From contig JAUIRK010000700.1 in assembly GCA_030549495.1 (NCBI GenBank), forward strand, positions 21,878 to 85,877: a stretch of DNA of 64,000 bases, in the 5' to 3' direction. This document shows positions 36,588-48,156 of this stretch, in pieces. This DNA comes from Nectonema munidae (lineage: Eukaryota; Nematomorpha; Nectonematoida; Nectonematidae). A model generated the notes under the pieces. It did no database searches, was not told the origin of the DNA, and saw nothing but the letters and a program-made list of their open reading frames with translations. Within the stretch, counting starts at the first letter, position 1. The number at the start of each line of letters is the position of its first letter. The position numbers were made by a program, and so were the translations under genes.

Positions 36588-37642
36588 GCGAAAGTTGATT
36601 CAACATAAGCAGACTATTTGATCCTTATGATGAAGTTCTAAATGACGATTGTGTTTGAAGAACATTAATTGGATGGATTTTACTTGGTAAAGGTAAATAC
36701 TTTTTTTGTATTTAAATTTTATTTTACTAAGAAATAAAAGATTTGAGGTTTTTCTAATTGTCGTTACTCATTTTTTAAGAGGACCCCATTGCCCGAGGAA
36801 TAAAAAATAGAGCCGGGGTGGACTCCTTAGTACACTAGTAGTTTCCCCACCCAGCTGTCGTTGGTATCAACTATAACAATATGCCACAAGATCAAAAGTT
36901 TCGCTTTTCGTTACTGTTTTATATGGCCTACAAATCTTGGGATGATTTTCAAGGATTCAAAGGAATGTGTAACCAATTGATTGACCTCCTTCCATTAGAA
37001 TTATTTGAAGCTTTCACATCAATCTATCAATTTATAATTTTTAATAGCTTTATCGATATTTTTCAGTTCATGTATTTATACTTCATTTTCTATATAACTT
37101 CTTCTTTTTAAGCGTTCTACATTTCATAACTTTTTGCCGTCAATTTAAGGCTACATGAAATTTGTAGTTGGGAAAATATTTAAAAAAAAAACTTGAATAT
37201 TCTATTTGTTATGTTATCTAAAAAATTAAACTTATAAATCATCTGTTCAAGTTGAATGCAATTTTTTGACTGGCAAACAAATCTTTATAGTCAAAACGAT
37301 GATTCGCAGCAATGCACTTTCTACGGCTAAGATCATTTGAAGCTTTTTAGGTTGTTGGGCAGATTTATTGAAAATTTTATAGAAATTACTACAATAGACT
37401 AATTATTATATTATGATAAAAAAAAATGGTGTTTTTAATTAACTCAAAATTTTTAACAAAGAATATAAACAGAAAATTTCTGTTAGTCGCCCCATCTCCC
37501 CCCCCCCCCCTCCATACTTAAAATCAGTCTCATTACAGTCAGAAAGAAAGACTGATTGAGATGGTTTGTCAAAATTTCTATAGTTTTCATTCCATATAGG
37601 TGGTCTTTGATGTACATTAAATACAATGAGTTAGTCTAGGCG

Positions 37643-38480
37643 CAGGGGTTTCAAATCCTGGGGTCGCGACCCCGCTCTGGGTCGGCAAGTAATTTTCTTG
37701 GGGTCGCAAAGACATTAAAAATGATAATGATTTATAAGGGATTTTTCTGACATTAATGGATTAGACTTTTACCGAACCTTGCCCCCTAGATATGTCAGGT
37801 GATATTCTTTCTCAAGTTATTGATGAAATTAAGACATTTCCACTTGATCTCTTTACATTACAAGTTGATGTATCAGCAGATGTAGGTAATCTTTCTCGGT
37901 TATTAGTATATTAATTAGAAATTTAGAGATATATAAATAATTGTGATTTTAATCATTTCTCTTTTGCAAACCAATAGAAACAACAACTAAAAGCATTGAC
38001 ATATTTGAAAAAATAGGTATTATAGAACATGGACTTAAGTGGGGAAATGTTGGTGGCATATGTATTGATGGTGCACCGTCTATGCTTGGTTGTAGATCTG
38101 GGTTTCAACAGATGGTATAGAATGTTTTTCCACAATCTGTTGGAGTTCATTGCATTATACATCGTCAAGTATTAGCTTCAAAATCATTGCCAACAAATTT
38201 GAAAACTGTTATGGCAAAATCAGTTGTAAAAGCAGTTAACTTCATAAAGTCAAATGCATTGAACAATCGCTTGTTCGCTAAACTTAGGCAACAAATGGTC
38301 TTCTATTGCACACTGAGTAAAGGTGGCCCTCAAAAGGAAAAGTATTGCAAGACTCTAGGTTATCTGTACTTTTTTGTCTTCGCCCACTGAGATTCTTTAA
38401 AAAACAAATGTTTGAGCTTTTAAAAAATGATACTAAATTTTTAACCTTTTTTCAAACTTTTATTTGAATTGTTCATTGCT
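37643..38480 (+). pseudogene. hAT (ZBED5/SCAND3-like) transposase remnant
   Basis: Begins near CAGGGGTTTCAAATCCTGGG (37643), a hAT-type terminus with the GGGTCGCGACCC motif. Coding traces on the plus strand: DILSQVIDEIKTFPLDLFTLQ then VDVSADVGNLSRLLVY (37800-37915); CKPIETTTKSIDIFEKIGII (37970-38030); LKWGNVGGICIDGAPSMLGC and RSGFQQMV (38035-38120); VGVHCIIHRQVLASKSLPTN (38145-38200); AKSVVKAVNFIKSNALNNRL (38212-38275); then LRFFKKQMFELLKND (38388-38432). This order is diagnostic of hAT transposases of the ZBED5 group (ST/DESTD, CTDGAPAM, HCIIHR, VNFIK). Stops and frame changes are present, and the C-terminal domain and right end were not found. Confidence 0.8.
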
Positions 38481-39640
38481 CTAAAGTTCATAAAATTTTG
38501 TACTACATATTTCATATTACAAGAAAAAGAATTTTTCTAAGCCATTCTTTTATTTTGAGCTCAAACAAATAATCAATTCTGAAGGATATGTGATCTCTTA
38601 TAGGTGAGAATTATGATTAGAAAAATTGAATTTGATTGAAATTAGGACGTCAATAGATTCTTATGTAAAAAGTGAGTTTTTGAAAAAATGTTAGAATTTT
38701 GTTTATAATAATTAAGTTCAGAAAGTTATAAATTGAAAAAGTAAAATGAACATTGCATTTTTCAAAAATAATAAGATCATGTAAAAAGTGTACAAAAATT
38801 TACTTGAACAAATCTAGTGAGAGTTTATTGAGAAAGAGAAGACATTTATAGAAGATTTGAGGGTGTGGTGTTGACTGGTGATCATAGGAATAAATGAAAG
38901 ATTAATGAATGAATGAGTAAGTGAAGAGTTGTATGAATGAATGGAAGAATGAATGAAATTTTACTTATAAGCTACTTATACCACTTAAGTATGGATTGTT
39001 ATAGAGATAGCGAATCAAAGAGCTTAACGTGTGAATTAGCTAATCAATTACTACCATTGCTAAGACAAGGTACCCTCATCTGTGATTATACGAATCAAAA
39101 TTTTAAAAAAAATCAGAATATCAACTCATATCAACAGAGTTAAGTTGTTTCAAGAAGTGATTGGCATTAAGTGAAAATTAACTGATTATAACCTGTGTAA
39201 ACACGATTAATCCAGAGTAAGCGAACCGTAATTCATGTGTTATTTCAACTCACACAACCTTTAGCAAATCATAATAAATTTATATACTATTGTTTAAAGA
39301 ATGTCTTGTGCAATTATATCATGCTTTAATTAAAAAAAACGGCATTTTTTCATGTTTGGTACTTATAATTATGTTCTGATATTATTGCCTTTTATATTTT
39401 TCCCTATCCTTGATGAACTATTTTGTATCTTAGGAGTTAAAATTTGGCAAAGATTAAGGGGTTAATTTACAAGTTAAAAGATATTAGACTATCAATTAAC
39501 AGGTTAACGAAAAGACGGTTAATTATCATCATCACTAGTTTCCACCCCCTATCTGATGAGAAAATGAAAATACAAGTATCAAATGTGAACTTCCAACATT
39601 TTATAAAGATGAGTGTATAAATAGACGTGACCGGACATTT
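38481..39640. other. No gene; GAAT microsatellite near 38886-38960
   Basis: Contains an imperfect GAAT/GAATGA tetranucleotide repeat (AATGAATGAATGAGTAAGTG and following). The plus-strand open frame at 38937-39143 starts inside that repeat and shows no domain. Confidence 0.5.
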
Positions 39641-39925
39641 GGCCAAATTGACATTTAACCCAAAATTTACATACACTTTGGCAATTTTTGTAGACCTTCC
39701 TTTACTTCCAGTAAGTTTGCAAGTGTGTCCTCTAAACAAATCTACAGCGTAATTTTTGTTTATTCATAACTCAAGTATGTGATCTACAAGAAGTCACATG
39801 ACATATGGTCGATTCAGCCAAATGTTCGTTTGCTAAAATTTTTGTTCCGCCAAATGTCGATTGGCTAAATATACGTTGGCAAAATGTCCATTCGGCAAAA
39901 TTTCCGTGCCAAATGTGTCCGCATC
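39640..39925. repeat. GGACATTTGGCC-type inverted array
   Basis: The left edge reads CCGGACATTTGGCCAAATTG and the right edge, reversed, GCGGACACATTTGGCACG, an imperfect inverted pair. Between 39805 and 39920 the motif recurs as CCAAATGTTCG, CCAAATGTCGATTGGC and AAAATGTCCATTCGGC. It is probably a non-autonomous element whose body is multiplied end motifs; the superfamily is not recognised. Confidence 0.45.
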
Positions 39926-40599
39926 TAATATAGGATAGATTTGTCAGGTGTCTCTATTTTTGAATTTTCATACATTTTAAAAATTACATTTACAAAACTT
40001 TTTCTTTCTTTACAATGATATAAAAGTTATTTTGTTTAGAAAAATGAAACATGTCACACCAACAATCAAATACAGCGAGTATTAATTTTGAATTGAAAAA
40101 ATCATAGAATGGGAATATAAAGATTTTCACTATTTGCAGTTTAGAGCTTTGTTTTTTAAACCTTTTTCCTATCTATATCAAGTATCTTTTTAAGTTTTCG
40201 AACCCAGCTGCTCATTCTCCCGTGTGCTTTTATAAATACCGTCAATCATATTAAAACGTTGGTATGATTGGAGGAAATAGTATAGAATTTGGATACATAA
40301 AACTATGAGACAAGAAAATTGAGTCGGGAAGCTTGCAAATATAAAATGTTTTGAGCTCTGGAATAGAGAAAGCAAAAAGGAATTATCATTAAATCCGTCA
40401 AAACTTGACAATGCAGAAAGTGAAGGTATATAGGTTAAATCGTTTATTAACTTTTTCAATTTTTTTCCTCTACGTGTATAAAAAAATTAAACTGAAAAAG
40501 GAAGCAAACGAATAGAATTCAAAATTCTGGTCCTCAAACAGCGTTAATATAATAAGAGTGTTTTGAATTATGATGAATGTTACAGATAAATAAATGTTC

Positions 40600-40915
40600 A
40601 TATTAGAGATGTATTGGATATCCACATTAGATGCGGATTATTCGCAAAAATTTCTACATCCTCTTAATATCCTCATTCGCGGATCATTTAACTTTCAACA
40701 TCCACATCCGCAATTTTCTTTTTTTTCCCCTTTTCTAATACCACAAAGTTTTCTTCGGAATTTATCAGTTTTTGCTTTATCCAAAATTTTTATGATAAAT
40801 ATTTCTTTATTCATAACACACATACATCGAACATCCCCATCCGTATCCGCTAGGATGTCAAATTTGATATCGTCATCTGCATTCGCCTCAGTGGATACAA
40901 AAATTTGAGACGTGA
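40600..40915. repeat. GATATCC/GCGGAT-type repeat, likely MITE
   Basis: Both edges carry scattered copies of GGATATCC, CATCC, GATGCGGAT and ATCCGC in opposing orientation (ATTGGATATCCACATTAG on the left; CATCCGTATCCGCTAGGATG and CCTCAGTGGATAC on the right). Elements built from GGAT/ATCC arrays are common in animal genomes. The exact ends are uncertain. The 104-residue plus-strand open frame here is a by-product. Confidence 0.4.
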
Positions 40916-41102
40916 TACCTTTCTAATTATATCATTTAAAAAAATTATCTAAAAATCTTTATCCATAACTTAAGGATCGTGATGCTTGCTTCTTGAAACT
41001 TTCTACCATAAACTTATTATTTGAGTAAATATTTATAATAACTTTTAATATAATAATTGAAAAAGTGATTTAAATTTAAATTATTAAGTTATACGGTTAT
41101 AT

Positions 41103-41533
41103 GTTACTCCGCGTTTGTGAAATTGGCCATTTCATGAAGTGGACAAGATGTTTATCTCACTTATTTGTTTGTATGATTAGAAAAGATGGAGGAAAGAAAA
41201 TAATGTTTATTTTGTTAGTAAGTTAATATACTGGTTGTTTAGTTAGTTTAGCTTCGTTGTTTGGTTAGTTCTAAATAATACTAATATTAATTTTTTTCGA
41301 ATTATTTTCCCAATAAAAAAAATTATTTTTTAAAAATAAAATTATTTAAAAAATAAATCTACAAAGAAGTAATTTTTTTACAATATTATTTTTAAAAAAT
41401 TGTTTTTATAGATTTAAAAATAAAAAGTAAAATAGAAATCATGAAAAAATATTTGAAGACTTTTTTTTAACTAATTTTAAAAAGTATAAGCAAATTTTTA
41501 GTTTCGTGCAATTTCACAAACGCAATATAACAC
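41103..41533. mobile_element. Short inverted-repeat element
   Basis: Ends match as an inverted repeat: GTTACTCCGCGTTTGTGAAA from 41103 and, reversed, GTTATATTGCGTTTGTGAAA ending about 41533, about 18 of 23 positions including the shared GCGTTTGTGAAATTG. The interior is AT-rich and non-coding. It is probably a Tc1/mariner-type MITE; the target duplication was not resolved. Confidence 0.5.
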
Positions 41534-42246
41534 ATGATAGACCTTAAGAATACATTCCAAGTCAAAAGATATTTTTTATTAAAACAGAAATTATTAAACT
41601 TTATACAAAAATGGTTCAAAGAATATCTAATTTAAAAAAAAATACATTCCTATACTCATCAAATAAGATCAATAAGTCAAATACTTTTTGAAGTACATTA
41701 AAACCTTTATCAATACCTGATCTAAAAAATATTGATACATTTTCTTTATCTGCATAAAACTAACAAGGTAGAACGCAAAATGTATGTTGCATTGCAAATT
41801 AATATCTAACTACGCTAACAGTCTAGAAGTTTTAACTGTGTAGAACTGCAAAGACATATAAATACGTAACCTGATCAAACAAGAGTTGCATATAGAAGTG
41901 TCATATGTATTTTTTTATATAATCTTCATTTAATCAACCAGCTATTTAAAAGGGGAGTATTGATTTTTGTCAATCCGTAGCAGTGGTTATCGAAATGCAC
42001 TCCACAATCCAAAAAAGGACTTTTTGGAGGACGCTTTAAAAATTTACTCAAAAACTAGATTTAATCCGAAAACTTTTAAGTCTTAAAAAAACTTTAGTGA
42101 TAAATGTGAAAGTGGTGATACTAAAATTAATTTCGGTAATATCAAACCTAGCAACAAACTTTTGAAGGTACTAGGGTAAGTGTCACATGCAAAAATCATT
42201 TCCTTTATTGTGATAGAAAGTAATATATTCCATTTAATTATATTTT

Positions 42247-42455
42247 TTAATTAAGATTCTTTGAAAAAATGTCATCTAAACGAACGTTGATGAGAAAATG
42301 TTTGCGCTTTAAATCGACCAGTTTTCTATTCAGTAGATTCCGTTTCTTCTCTCCATCACTAATGTGTGAATTCGTTGTCCTCACGCATTTTTTAGCTTTC
42401 TTCAAAATGCATACCATCATAAATAACGCCAACATAGTTAAGCGTAAGTCTGATT
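42247..42455 (-). CDS. Possible terminal exon, unknown protein
   Basis: Minus strand. An acceptor-like TTTCTTAATCAG precedes an exon reading LRLTMLALFMMVCILKKAKK and then a charged tail rich in Lys, Arg and Asn ending LDDIFSKNLN before a stop (42247). A short hydrophobic stretch followed by a basic tail suggests a membrane protein C-terminus. Upstream, 42460-42860 has minus-strand frames with Cys (CDGEFCNTS; FCPSCKVCENISRK) and another hydrophobic stretch (VSILSIILLYYISLHK), but I could not join them in a consistent splice model. It could be a chance frame. Confidence 0.25.
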
Positions 42456-42884
42456 AAGAAATTTCATCAAAAAACTTTCTACTTTTATGAAGAGAGATAT
42501 AATAGAGAAGAATGATTGACAGAATGGAAACAAATAGTGGTCCTCTCGTCTGGACAGATGATTCAAGGATAATGAATAAATCTTCACTGTTAAAACTTTT
42601 GCCACTACGGAAATGTCTCGAACGGAGCTTTCAGAACACTTTTCTGGATATGTTCTCGCAGACTTTACAAGATGGACAAAACTGAGCTTGCCTGAGGAGA
42701 CTCTTTGAATAAAAGATTGCACGGAAAAGAAAAGTTCAAGGATAAAAATCTACTCGTGTTGCAAAATTCACCATCACACACCCAATCCAATTTTTTTAAA
42801 ATCTGCAAGTTATCAAGAGTATAGAAGCAATGCCACACCAACACAGATGTCAATCACACGCTCTAATCACTGTTTAATGTTTTC

Positions 42885-43027
42885 GTGAGTAGGGTTGGTT
42901 AGATGCTGGATTCGATAACTCAAGGTCTTGGGTTCGATTCCGCATCAAGCCTGCTTTCCTTATAGTTCGATACAAGCGGCGCAATTGTGCCTTCTCGATG
43001 AAAACACCCCGGGGTACCTTTACCTAT
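42885..43027 (+). mobile_element. tRNA-derived SINE, copy 2 (longest)
   Basis: A-box-like TTGGTTAGATGCTGG and B-box GGGTTCGATTCCGC spaced as in a tRNA, then the body TAGTTCGATACAAGCGGCGC, AATTGTGCCTTCTCGATG and AAAACACCCCGGGG. This is the best reference copy in the window. Others are at 34115, 53893 (minus) and 55418 (body only). Confidence 0.8.
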
Positions 43028-43584
43028 AACGCTATTTTGTAAATCCTCATCTTTCTAACTTAGTAACAATTTTCTATAATCAGAACACACCTCCATTATA
43101 AAACACATGTTCGTTTGGGTTCGTTCTCATTTAGGAGCCTACTGTACTAGAGTTTGGATAGTTGCAATTAAAAATAACTTCGTACGATATCGTTACTGAA
43201 CAAAATCAGCTGCCGTTAACTTAAAAAAATTTCGTTACTTTTCGTAAATTTATTGCGATTTTTAGAAAATTATAGAAAAAAATAAAGATCAAATACATAT
43301 TTGAGTCGAACGTTTTGTAACATTGAAATCCCATAAAATTTGCTGAAATGTGATCAAGTCATAAATTAAAAGAATAAATGAGTTAAAAATATTTTATTTA
43401 AATTTTAAATATCAAATTTAAACAAGTTTAAAAGAAAAGAAACAAGATACTTGGTTTATTTAGGAGGCCAGGCTCCAACAACTTGAACAAAGAGGGAATT
43501 ATATTTTAAAAAAACTTTTTACATTTCATGCTTAAAAAGTTACATTTTTATCCACTTGTTTTATTATACAAGAATCGTATTATA

Positions 43585-44066
43585 GTAACATAGAATTAAA
43601 AAAATTTTTAGTTTGTATTGAAAGTTTCAGCTAAGCAAAAAAGTGAATTTTGAAACTTAGTTTTACAAAAAGGGCAAATGGGAGTTTCTATTTCTTCATA
43701 GAATGTGATATATTTTTTTTGCTTTAAATTACAGGCATGATAATAAAGAAGTTTGTGTGAACACTTTGGATATTAAAAGGATATTAAAATATATCATATT
43801 TTATGAAAAAATAGAAACTTCCATTTGCTTTTTTTTGTATGTTACGTAGTGCATGTGCAATGTAGCTTTTGAATTCCTCGCTCTTTTTTTTGCTTTAAAT
43901 TATTTTTTGAATGATAATAAAGAAGTTTGTGTGAACACTTTTTTTCATTATATAATGGATATTAAAATGGATATAAAACGTTTTTCGAAACTAAGTTTTA
44001 AAATTCACTTTTTTGCTTAGTTGAAACTTTCGATACAAACTAAAAAAATTTTTAATTCTATGTTAC
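43585..44066. mobile_element. Nested long-palindrome (foldback) element
   Basis: A 482-bp element with inverted arms of about 80 bp: GTAACATAGAATTAAAAAAA and TTTTTAGTTTGTATTGAAAG on the left recur reversed at the right end (44066). Inside lies a second inverted pair around AATGGGAGTTTCTATTT (43678) and AAATAGAAACTTCCATTTG (about 43808-43830). A direct duplication with GCTTTAAATT and ATAATAAAGAAGTTTGTGTG is present at 43721 and 43892. No coding. Long arms would suit a Mutator-type or foldback MITE, but I could not define a target duplication. Confidence 0.7.
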
Positions 44067-44069
44067 AAT

Positions 44070-46470
44070 AATATAAAAACAATCTATGCAGAAGGCAAAA
44101 ATTGAAGAGTTAAAAACTTGTCTATAAATGAACTGCTAGTTGCATCGAATTAAAAAGGACTTGAAATAGAGGCGGAGAATTAGAAAATTATCAGTGTATC
44201 TTTCAACACCTCTACAGAACCTAACAATCTCACATAATATTACGCGCATTTATTAAGAAACAAGACTTCAATACTTATTCAGAAAAGTAAAATCAAAAAA
44301 GACACTTTCGAATTTAAAAATTATTTTACAAAAAAAACTTTTTTTGTTTTTTCACAATCATAAAATTTGAAGAAAAAAAATGTTTTGACTTATGTTGGTG
44401 TTTACCAGCATTAGTCTTGTGAGAACTAATATTTTTATGCAGTGTAAGTACGCCACTCACTTCTCCAAATAGCATTGCGATAAAAAGGGTCTCCATTATT
44501 AGTTTCTCCTTGATTATTCTGCTTATAATTTGGCAAATATTACTAGCTAAAAAAGGAAATAAACTAGCTGATTGATTATATTACCCTAGTAATAAGACAA
44601 TTTCATTTCATTAACCAAATCTGATAATATACGAGAAATGTCAAGGATTATAGTTGTCGACTCGACGAAACGCTCTAGCCACATGAGTCGATGTTCTTTG
44701 ACAAAGGTTATTATGCCACGAACATGACGACGCATGAAAAGCATTTCAGAGCGAGTTCGCCTATGCCTTTGTATACACAGAGAATCCTGGCATACGAAAA
44801 AATGCCATAAATCTTGATGTAATTTAGCAGCTAATTAAATTTTGCTTATAAGTGAATAGTCATAAACAATAAAGAGAAAAAATGATGATTACACATCGCA
44901 AAGGAAACTCAATAAACAAAGTTTAAGTGGCGAGATCAAAGAAGCGCTTTATTGTTCGTTGTGCACGTTAAAACATTTTTGCTCTCAAAAGGCGCTACCA
45001 GCTTATACACAATGGCACTCGCCAAGAATGTGTGAAAAGCGAGGAGTGGTGTGAGGCGCGTTGCACCCATCCACCGCCAACACACTCATCGTACCAGCAC
45101 AGCACCCTCCTCCTTTCCTAGATATTGTTTATACGATTCTCTGAAAATAGCTAATCAGCTCTAAAAAAATCTCATACTAACCACGTTTCTTGTGAGAAAA
45201 TTACTTTTGTCGAACGCGTATGCAAAGAGTGAGGAGATACGAGAGCTCTTTTTGCGCAATCTACAACGATGTACGTGGGCATATTGATTGGCTTTGATCT
45301 GCAATCCCTTTAAAGTGACAAAGAAAAAGATATTCTTAATTGATGCCACACACTTTTACTTTCATTTCTTCAAGTTGAATGTACAACAAAACATAATTCT
45401 CTTTGTACATACTGAAGACCTGTGCGATGCAGGAACCACATAAAAAAATACGCACACATCCACTCTACCAATCATTTTGACTATTCAAATGTATTCCTTA
45501 ATTTGCATGATAGTTGACTGACAGGTGCTCAGCCAATCTCTATGTGTAAAACTTTGGAAAGCTTATGTCGGGGCTAGGATTAGTGTATAATTCGCATTAG
45601 TGTTAGCGCAATCCTACATACATTTACATGCATACCTATCTCAAAAGCAGCGAGGTATTCCAACAGTGAAGCTGATAATAATTCACTGACACAAGTGTGT
45701 TTTGGAAATAATTTGCCTCAACTGGGATTTGAATCCCATACCTACACAGTGTGTCAGAGAATTTTGACGTTTACGGTTTAGATTGTGCTAGTTAGTTACT
45801 ACGCTAAGATATATACTACATGAACTAAGCATACACTAACACATGCTCTGTTTCTACAAAGTAAAATAAATTTCGCAGAACGATTCGTCGAATGCACATG
45901 TGAGTCTTTTCGTGGAACGACTGTTTTGCTGCGTAAATGTATTGATGAAAGCAAACAAACCATTTCTCTCTTCTCCTCTCCCTCAGTAAAAAGAACTTTT
46001 ACTTCAGACTTTTCTAAAAGAAAATCATATGATAAAGCGCAATAAATAAAATGATTAGACATTTTCATTTGAGAACGATTAACACTCGCTTTATTGAAAT
46101 AGATTTAAGCCTTTATAATAACACTAAATCTATATAAAGGTCACGCTTATGTATTAGCAGATACTACATTTTTTCGGCGTAAAGTTAGTAAACGCTCTTG
46201 TCCACAATTTCACTAATGAATCACTTAGGTTTCTCAACGTCTAAGTGTAACTAACAAATTTAGTAAAAAAATGAGTTACTCAAATTACTAAAGCCTCTTG
46301 TCCAAAATTGCGCTAATGTATTAGTAAGTTTGCTCGTTTGAAAGTGTAGCGTAGCAGCAAAATTTAGTAAGAAGGTATTCCCATTTATATATTCTTTCTT
46401 TGATAGCTTATAATTAAGGGAATTAGCTCGTTGACTGTTTGCCAATATAAGAAGCCTACAGTTTTTGTCT
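44070..46470. other. No supported gene
   Basis: 44640-45120 is GC-richer, with CpG-containing blocks (for example near 45040-45110), and could be regulatory or exonic. Frames at minus 45161-45349 and minus 45799-46068 are open for 62-89 residues without recognisable domains; the first starts at GTG. GGGATTTGAATCCC at 45724 resembles a reversed Pol III B box, but no A box or SINE body accompanies it. Confidence 0.35.
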
Positions 46471-46472
46471 GA

Positions 46473-46610
46473 TTAACCCATTAAGTCCCAATGTTCCCAT
46501 TTGGGAACATTAGTAATTTCATCTTCGTCTGCTTTTTTCAATGACTTTGAATATAAATCGTCTGCGTTTTTTTAAATATCGTCTGATTTCTATGGGACTT
46601 AATGGGTTAA
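46473..46610 (-). mobile_element. TTAA MITE, type B, copy 2
   Basis: 138 bp, TTAA-flanked, ends CCCATTAAGTCCCA and CCCATTAAGTCCCA (reverse complement), a perfect 14-bp terminal repeat. It contains the same ATGTTCCCATTTGGGAACAT palindrome as the copy at 36450 and differs from it at only a few positions, so the two are recent relatives. Confidence 0.9.
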
Positions 46611-46611
46611 C

Positions 46612-46735
46612 ACACTTTCGCCAAAAAGGCTGTTTGACTAAATCTCCATTCGATGAATCGTCTAAGGACCATATGTCTGTTCGACGAAGTGTCCCGGGAA
46701 GATACTTCGCTCGTCGAAATGTCCGATCGCGTTAA
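46612..46735. repeat. TTCGNCGAA/GTCC-type array
   Basis: Short repeated motifs of the TTTCGCCAAA, TCTGTTCGACGAAGTGTCC and CGTCGAAATGTCC kind, immediately adjacent to the type B MITE. Similar in style to arrays at 39640, 50495 and 55325. The superfamily is unknown. Confidence 0.4.
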
Positions 46736-47195
46736 TATTAGTAAAAATAAAAAGGTAGAACCCTAGGTAGAACATTTTTGTAGAAAAAATTTTAAACCAA
46801 CAGAGTGTGTTACTTGTCACATAATATTAAATATATTTAGTGGCACATTTGAGCCAAACTTATCGCACGCCAAGATGAGTGTGGACACGAAATAGGAATC
46901 CCTGCTCTAGAACTTAAACTAAGACAATATTAAAACTTTTGATGAGCTTGGCAGTTCAGTATAGATGTACAAAGACTTTCAATAATGCGAACCTTCTCTC
47001 GAAGCCATATTTTTGTCCATTATTTTCACTTATACTTCGATTTTTATAAAGTTTATATCCCTAAAGAAAAAGATCACAGATAAATTAGCGCCTGGAAAAA
47101 TACATTCGTATAGCAGCGTTTTTCATGTGCAAAAAATTTTGGAAAAACTTTTATTACTATATTTATAAGAATACGAGATTTAGATTTTTAAAAAA

Positions 47196-47605
47196 TCATT
47201 CGTTAACTTTTTTGCAAAGACACTCAGCATCCCTATCCTCATCAGAGTGATCATGATCATGCTCGTTGTCATCGTGAGAGGGGTGGTGGGAACATTCAGC
47301 GGAATGCACATGTTTTTCTTCTTCCTCCGAAACATAATCGTTTTCGAGGGTGGGACACTCTCCATGTATGTAGCTGCTGACAGCGCCATTCAAACAGGTC
47401 TCCTTCTTTAGGACGCAAAGATTTTCGAAATTCTTCCCATGCCCACAAACGATTCCAGATTGGTAATCCTCTTCTAAGCAATCGCAGTTATCTGAAATTA
47501 ATCCAATGATTCTTATATTTATCGCTTATTTACTTTAAGTTTGTCTCCTTTCACTTGAAGCAAAAAGGACGAAATCAAGGCAAAAAATATCAGAAGCTGT
47601 GACAT
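47196..47605 (-). CDS. Small secreted Kazal-domain protein with His/Asp/Glu tail
   Basis: Minus strand. Exon 1 (47605-47534) starts at ATG and encodes a strong signal peptide, MSQLLIFFALISSFLLQVKG, then DKLK before a GTAAAT donor. A 42-bp intron ends in TTAATTTCAG. Exon 2 (47491-47196) encodes a six-Cys Kazal-type domain: NCDCLEEDY, GIVCGHGKNFENLC, VLKKETC, SYIHGEC (spacing C-1-C-10-C-9-C-6-C-12-C). An acidic, His-rich tail follows (HVHSAECSHHPSHDDNEHDH and on) and the protein ends CLCKKVNE. Kazal domains inhibit serine proteases; the tail could bind metal. Oddity: read literally the splice junction is one base out of phase. Exon 2 wants one base before AT (G would give Asp), so either a base is missing at the donor or another first exon is used. 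Confidence 0.65.
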
Positions 47606-47695
47606 CAGGTATCGCAAAACATGAACGAAAAATATAGCAGGATGATAGGGCAAATCTTTATCAGAAAGAATATTTCGACTACATCAGTCTTTTTC

Positions 47696-47802
47696 AACTC
47701 AAATCAAGCAGAAAGCAAAGGAAACAACAATGGCCCTTTCTTACAACTTCACGACAAAAGCCCTTCCCTCCGCTTTCTGCTTGACTACAGTTGAAAAAGA
47801 CT
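47696..47802. repeat. 107-bp inverted repeat upstream of the Kazal gene
   Basis: Arms of about 31 bp: AGTCTTTTTCAACT and TCAAGCAGAAAGC on the left recur reversed on the right, with about four mismatches in between. The repeat sits about 90 bp upstream of the Kazal start codon on its 5' side, so it overlaps the likely promoter. It is probably a small MITE; no clear target duplication was seen. Confidence 0.65.
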
Positions 47803-48156
47803 CAAAATATTACATACAGTCGAAGCATATATCATAAAAATAGATTTGTTAAATTTAAAAAATTTAAGCAACTTTTTTTACAGATTTGTTATCGTAAAGA
47901 TACGGCATTTTAAAGGAATAGATAGGGGCAGGGACGGTATCTAGTAGAAATGGAGTGGGATTCGGATATTACTACGAATGTTAAAAAATGAAAAATTAAA
48001 TACTTTATATTTTTGGTATATGAAATCGAAGTTGCATTCTTATATTTCGAGTCTGGAAGTCCGTTATCCTTACTCCGACACCACACAATTTGGTAAGAGT
48101 CCATAATTATTTTGGAAAACAAACGATTTTTTACCTAAATTAATTATACACTCAAT

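Larger units (their letters stand above)
36050..36660 (+). pseudogene. Pogo-family transposase remnant with two MITE insertions
   Basis: Plus-strand frames read LLQPLDVSLNKALKDNVREE with WNNWMMN (36075-36150), then a Thr-Gly block and a C-terminal tail AMIGTEDDLLYESEI (36410-36450) continuing after the second MITE as LFDPYDEVLNDDCV (36612-36655). The QPLDV..NK motif and the SEDDLI...DD tail are typical of a pogo/jerky-type DDE transposase C-terminus. Type A (36265-36405) and type B (36450-36587) MITEs interrupt it. The N-terminal two thirds are missing, as are clear element ends. Confidence 0.65.

Noticed and set aside
40190-40459. 89-residue minus-strand frame
   Set aside because: Starts at TTG, no recognisable domain, and no conservation evidence available.
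40594-40908. 104-residue plus-strand open frame
   Set aside because: It overlaps a GGAT/ATCC repeat element and has no domain. The frame is probably accidental.
42460-42860. Upstream exons of a receptor ending at 42247
   Set aside because: Cys-bearing and hydrophobic pieces exist on the minus strand, but every splice combination I tried gave a phase clash or a stop, so I did not annotate them as exons.
45715-45745. Reversed Pol III B-box-like GGGATTTGAATCCC
   Set aside because: No A box, no SINE body and no second copy; it is a short palindrome that could arise by chance.
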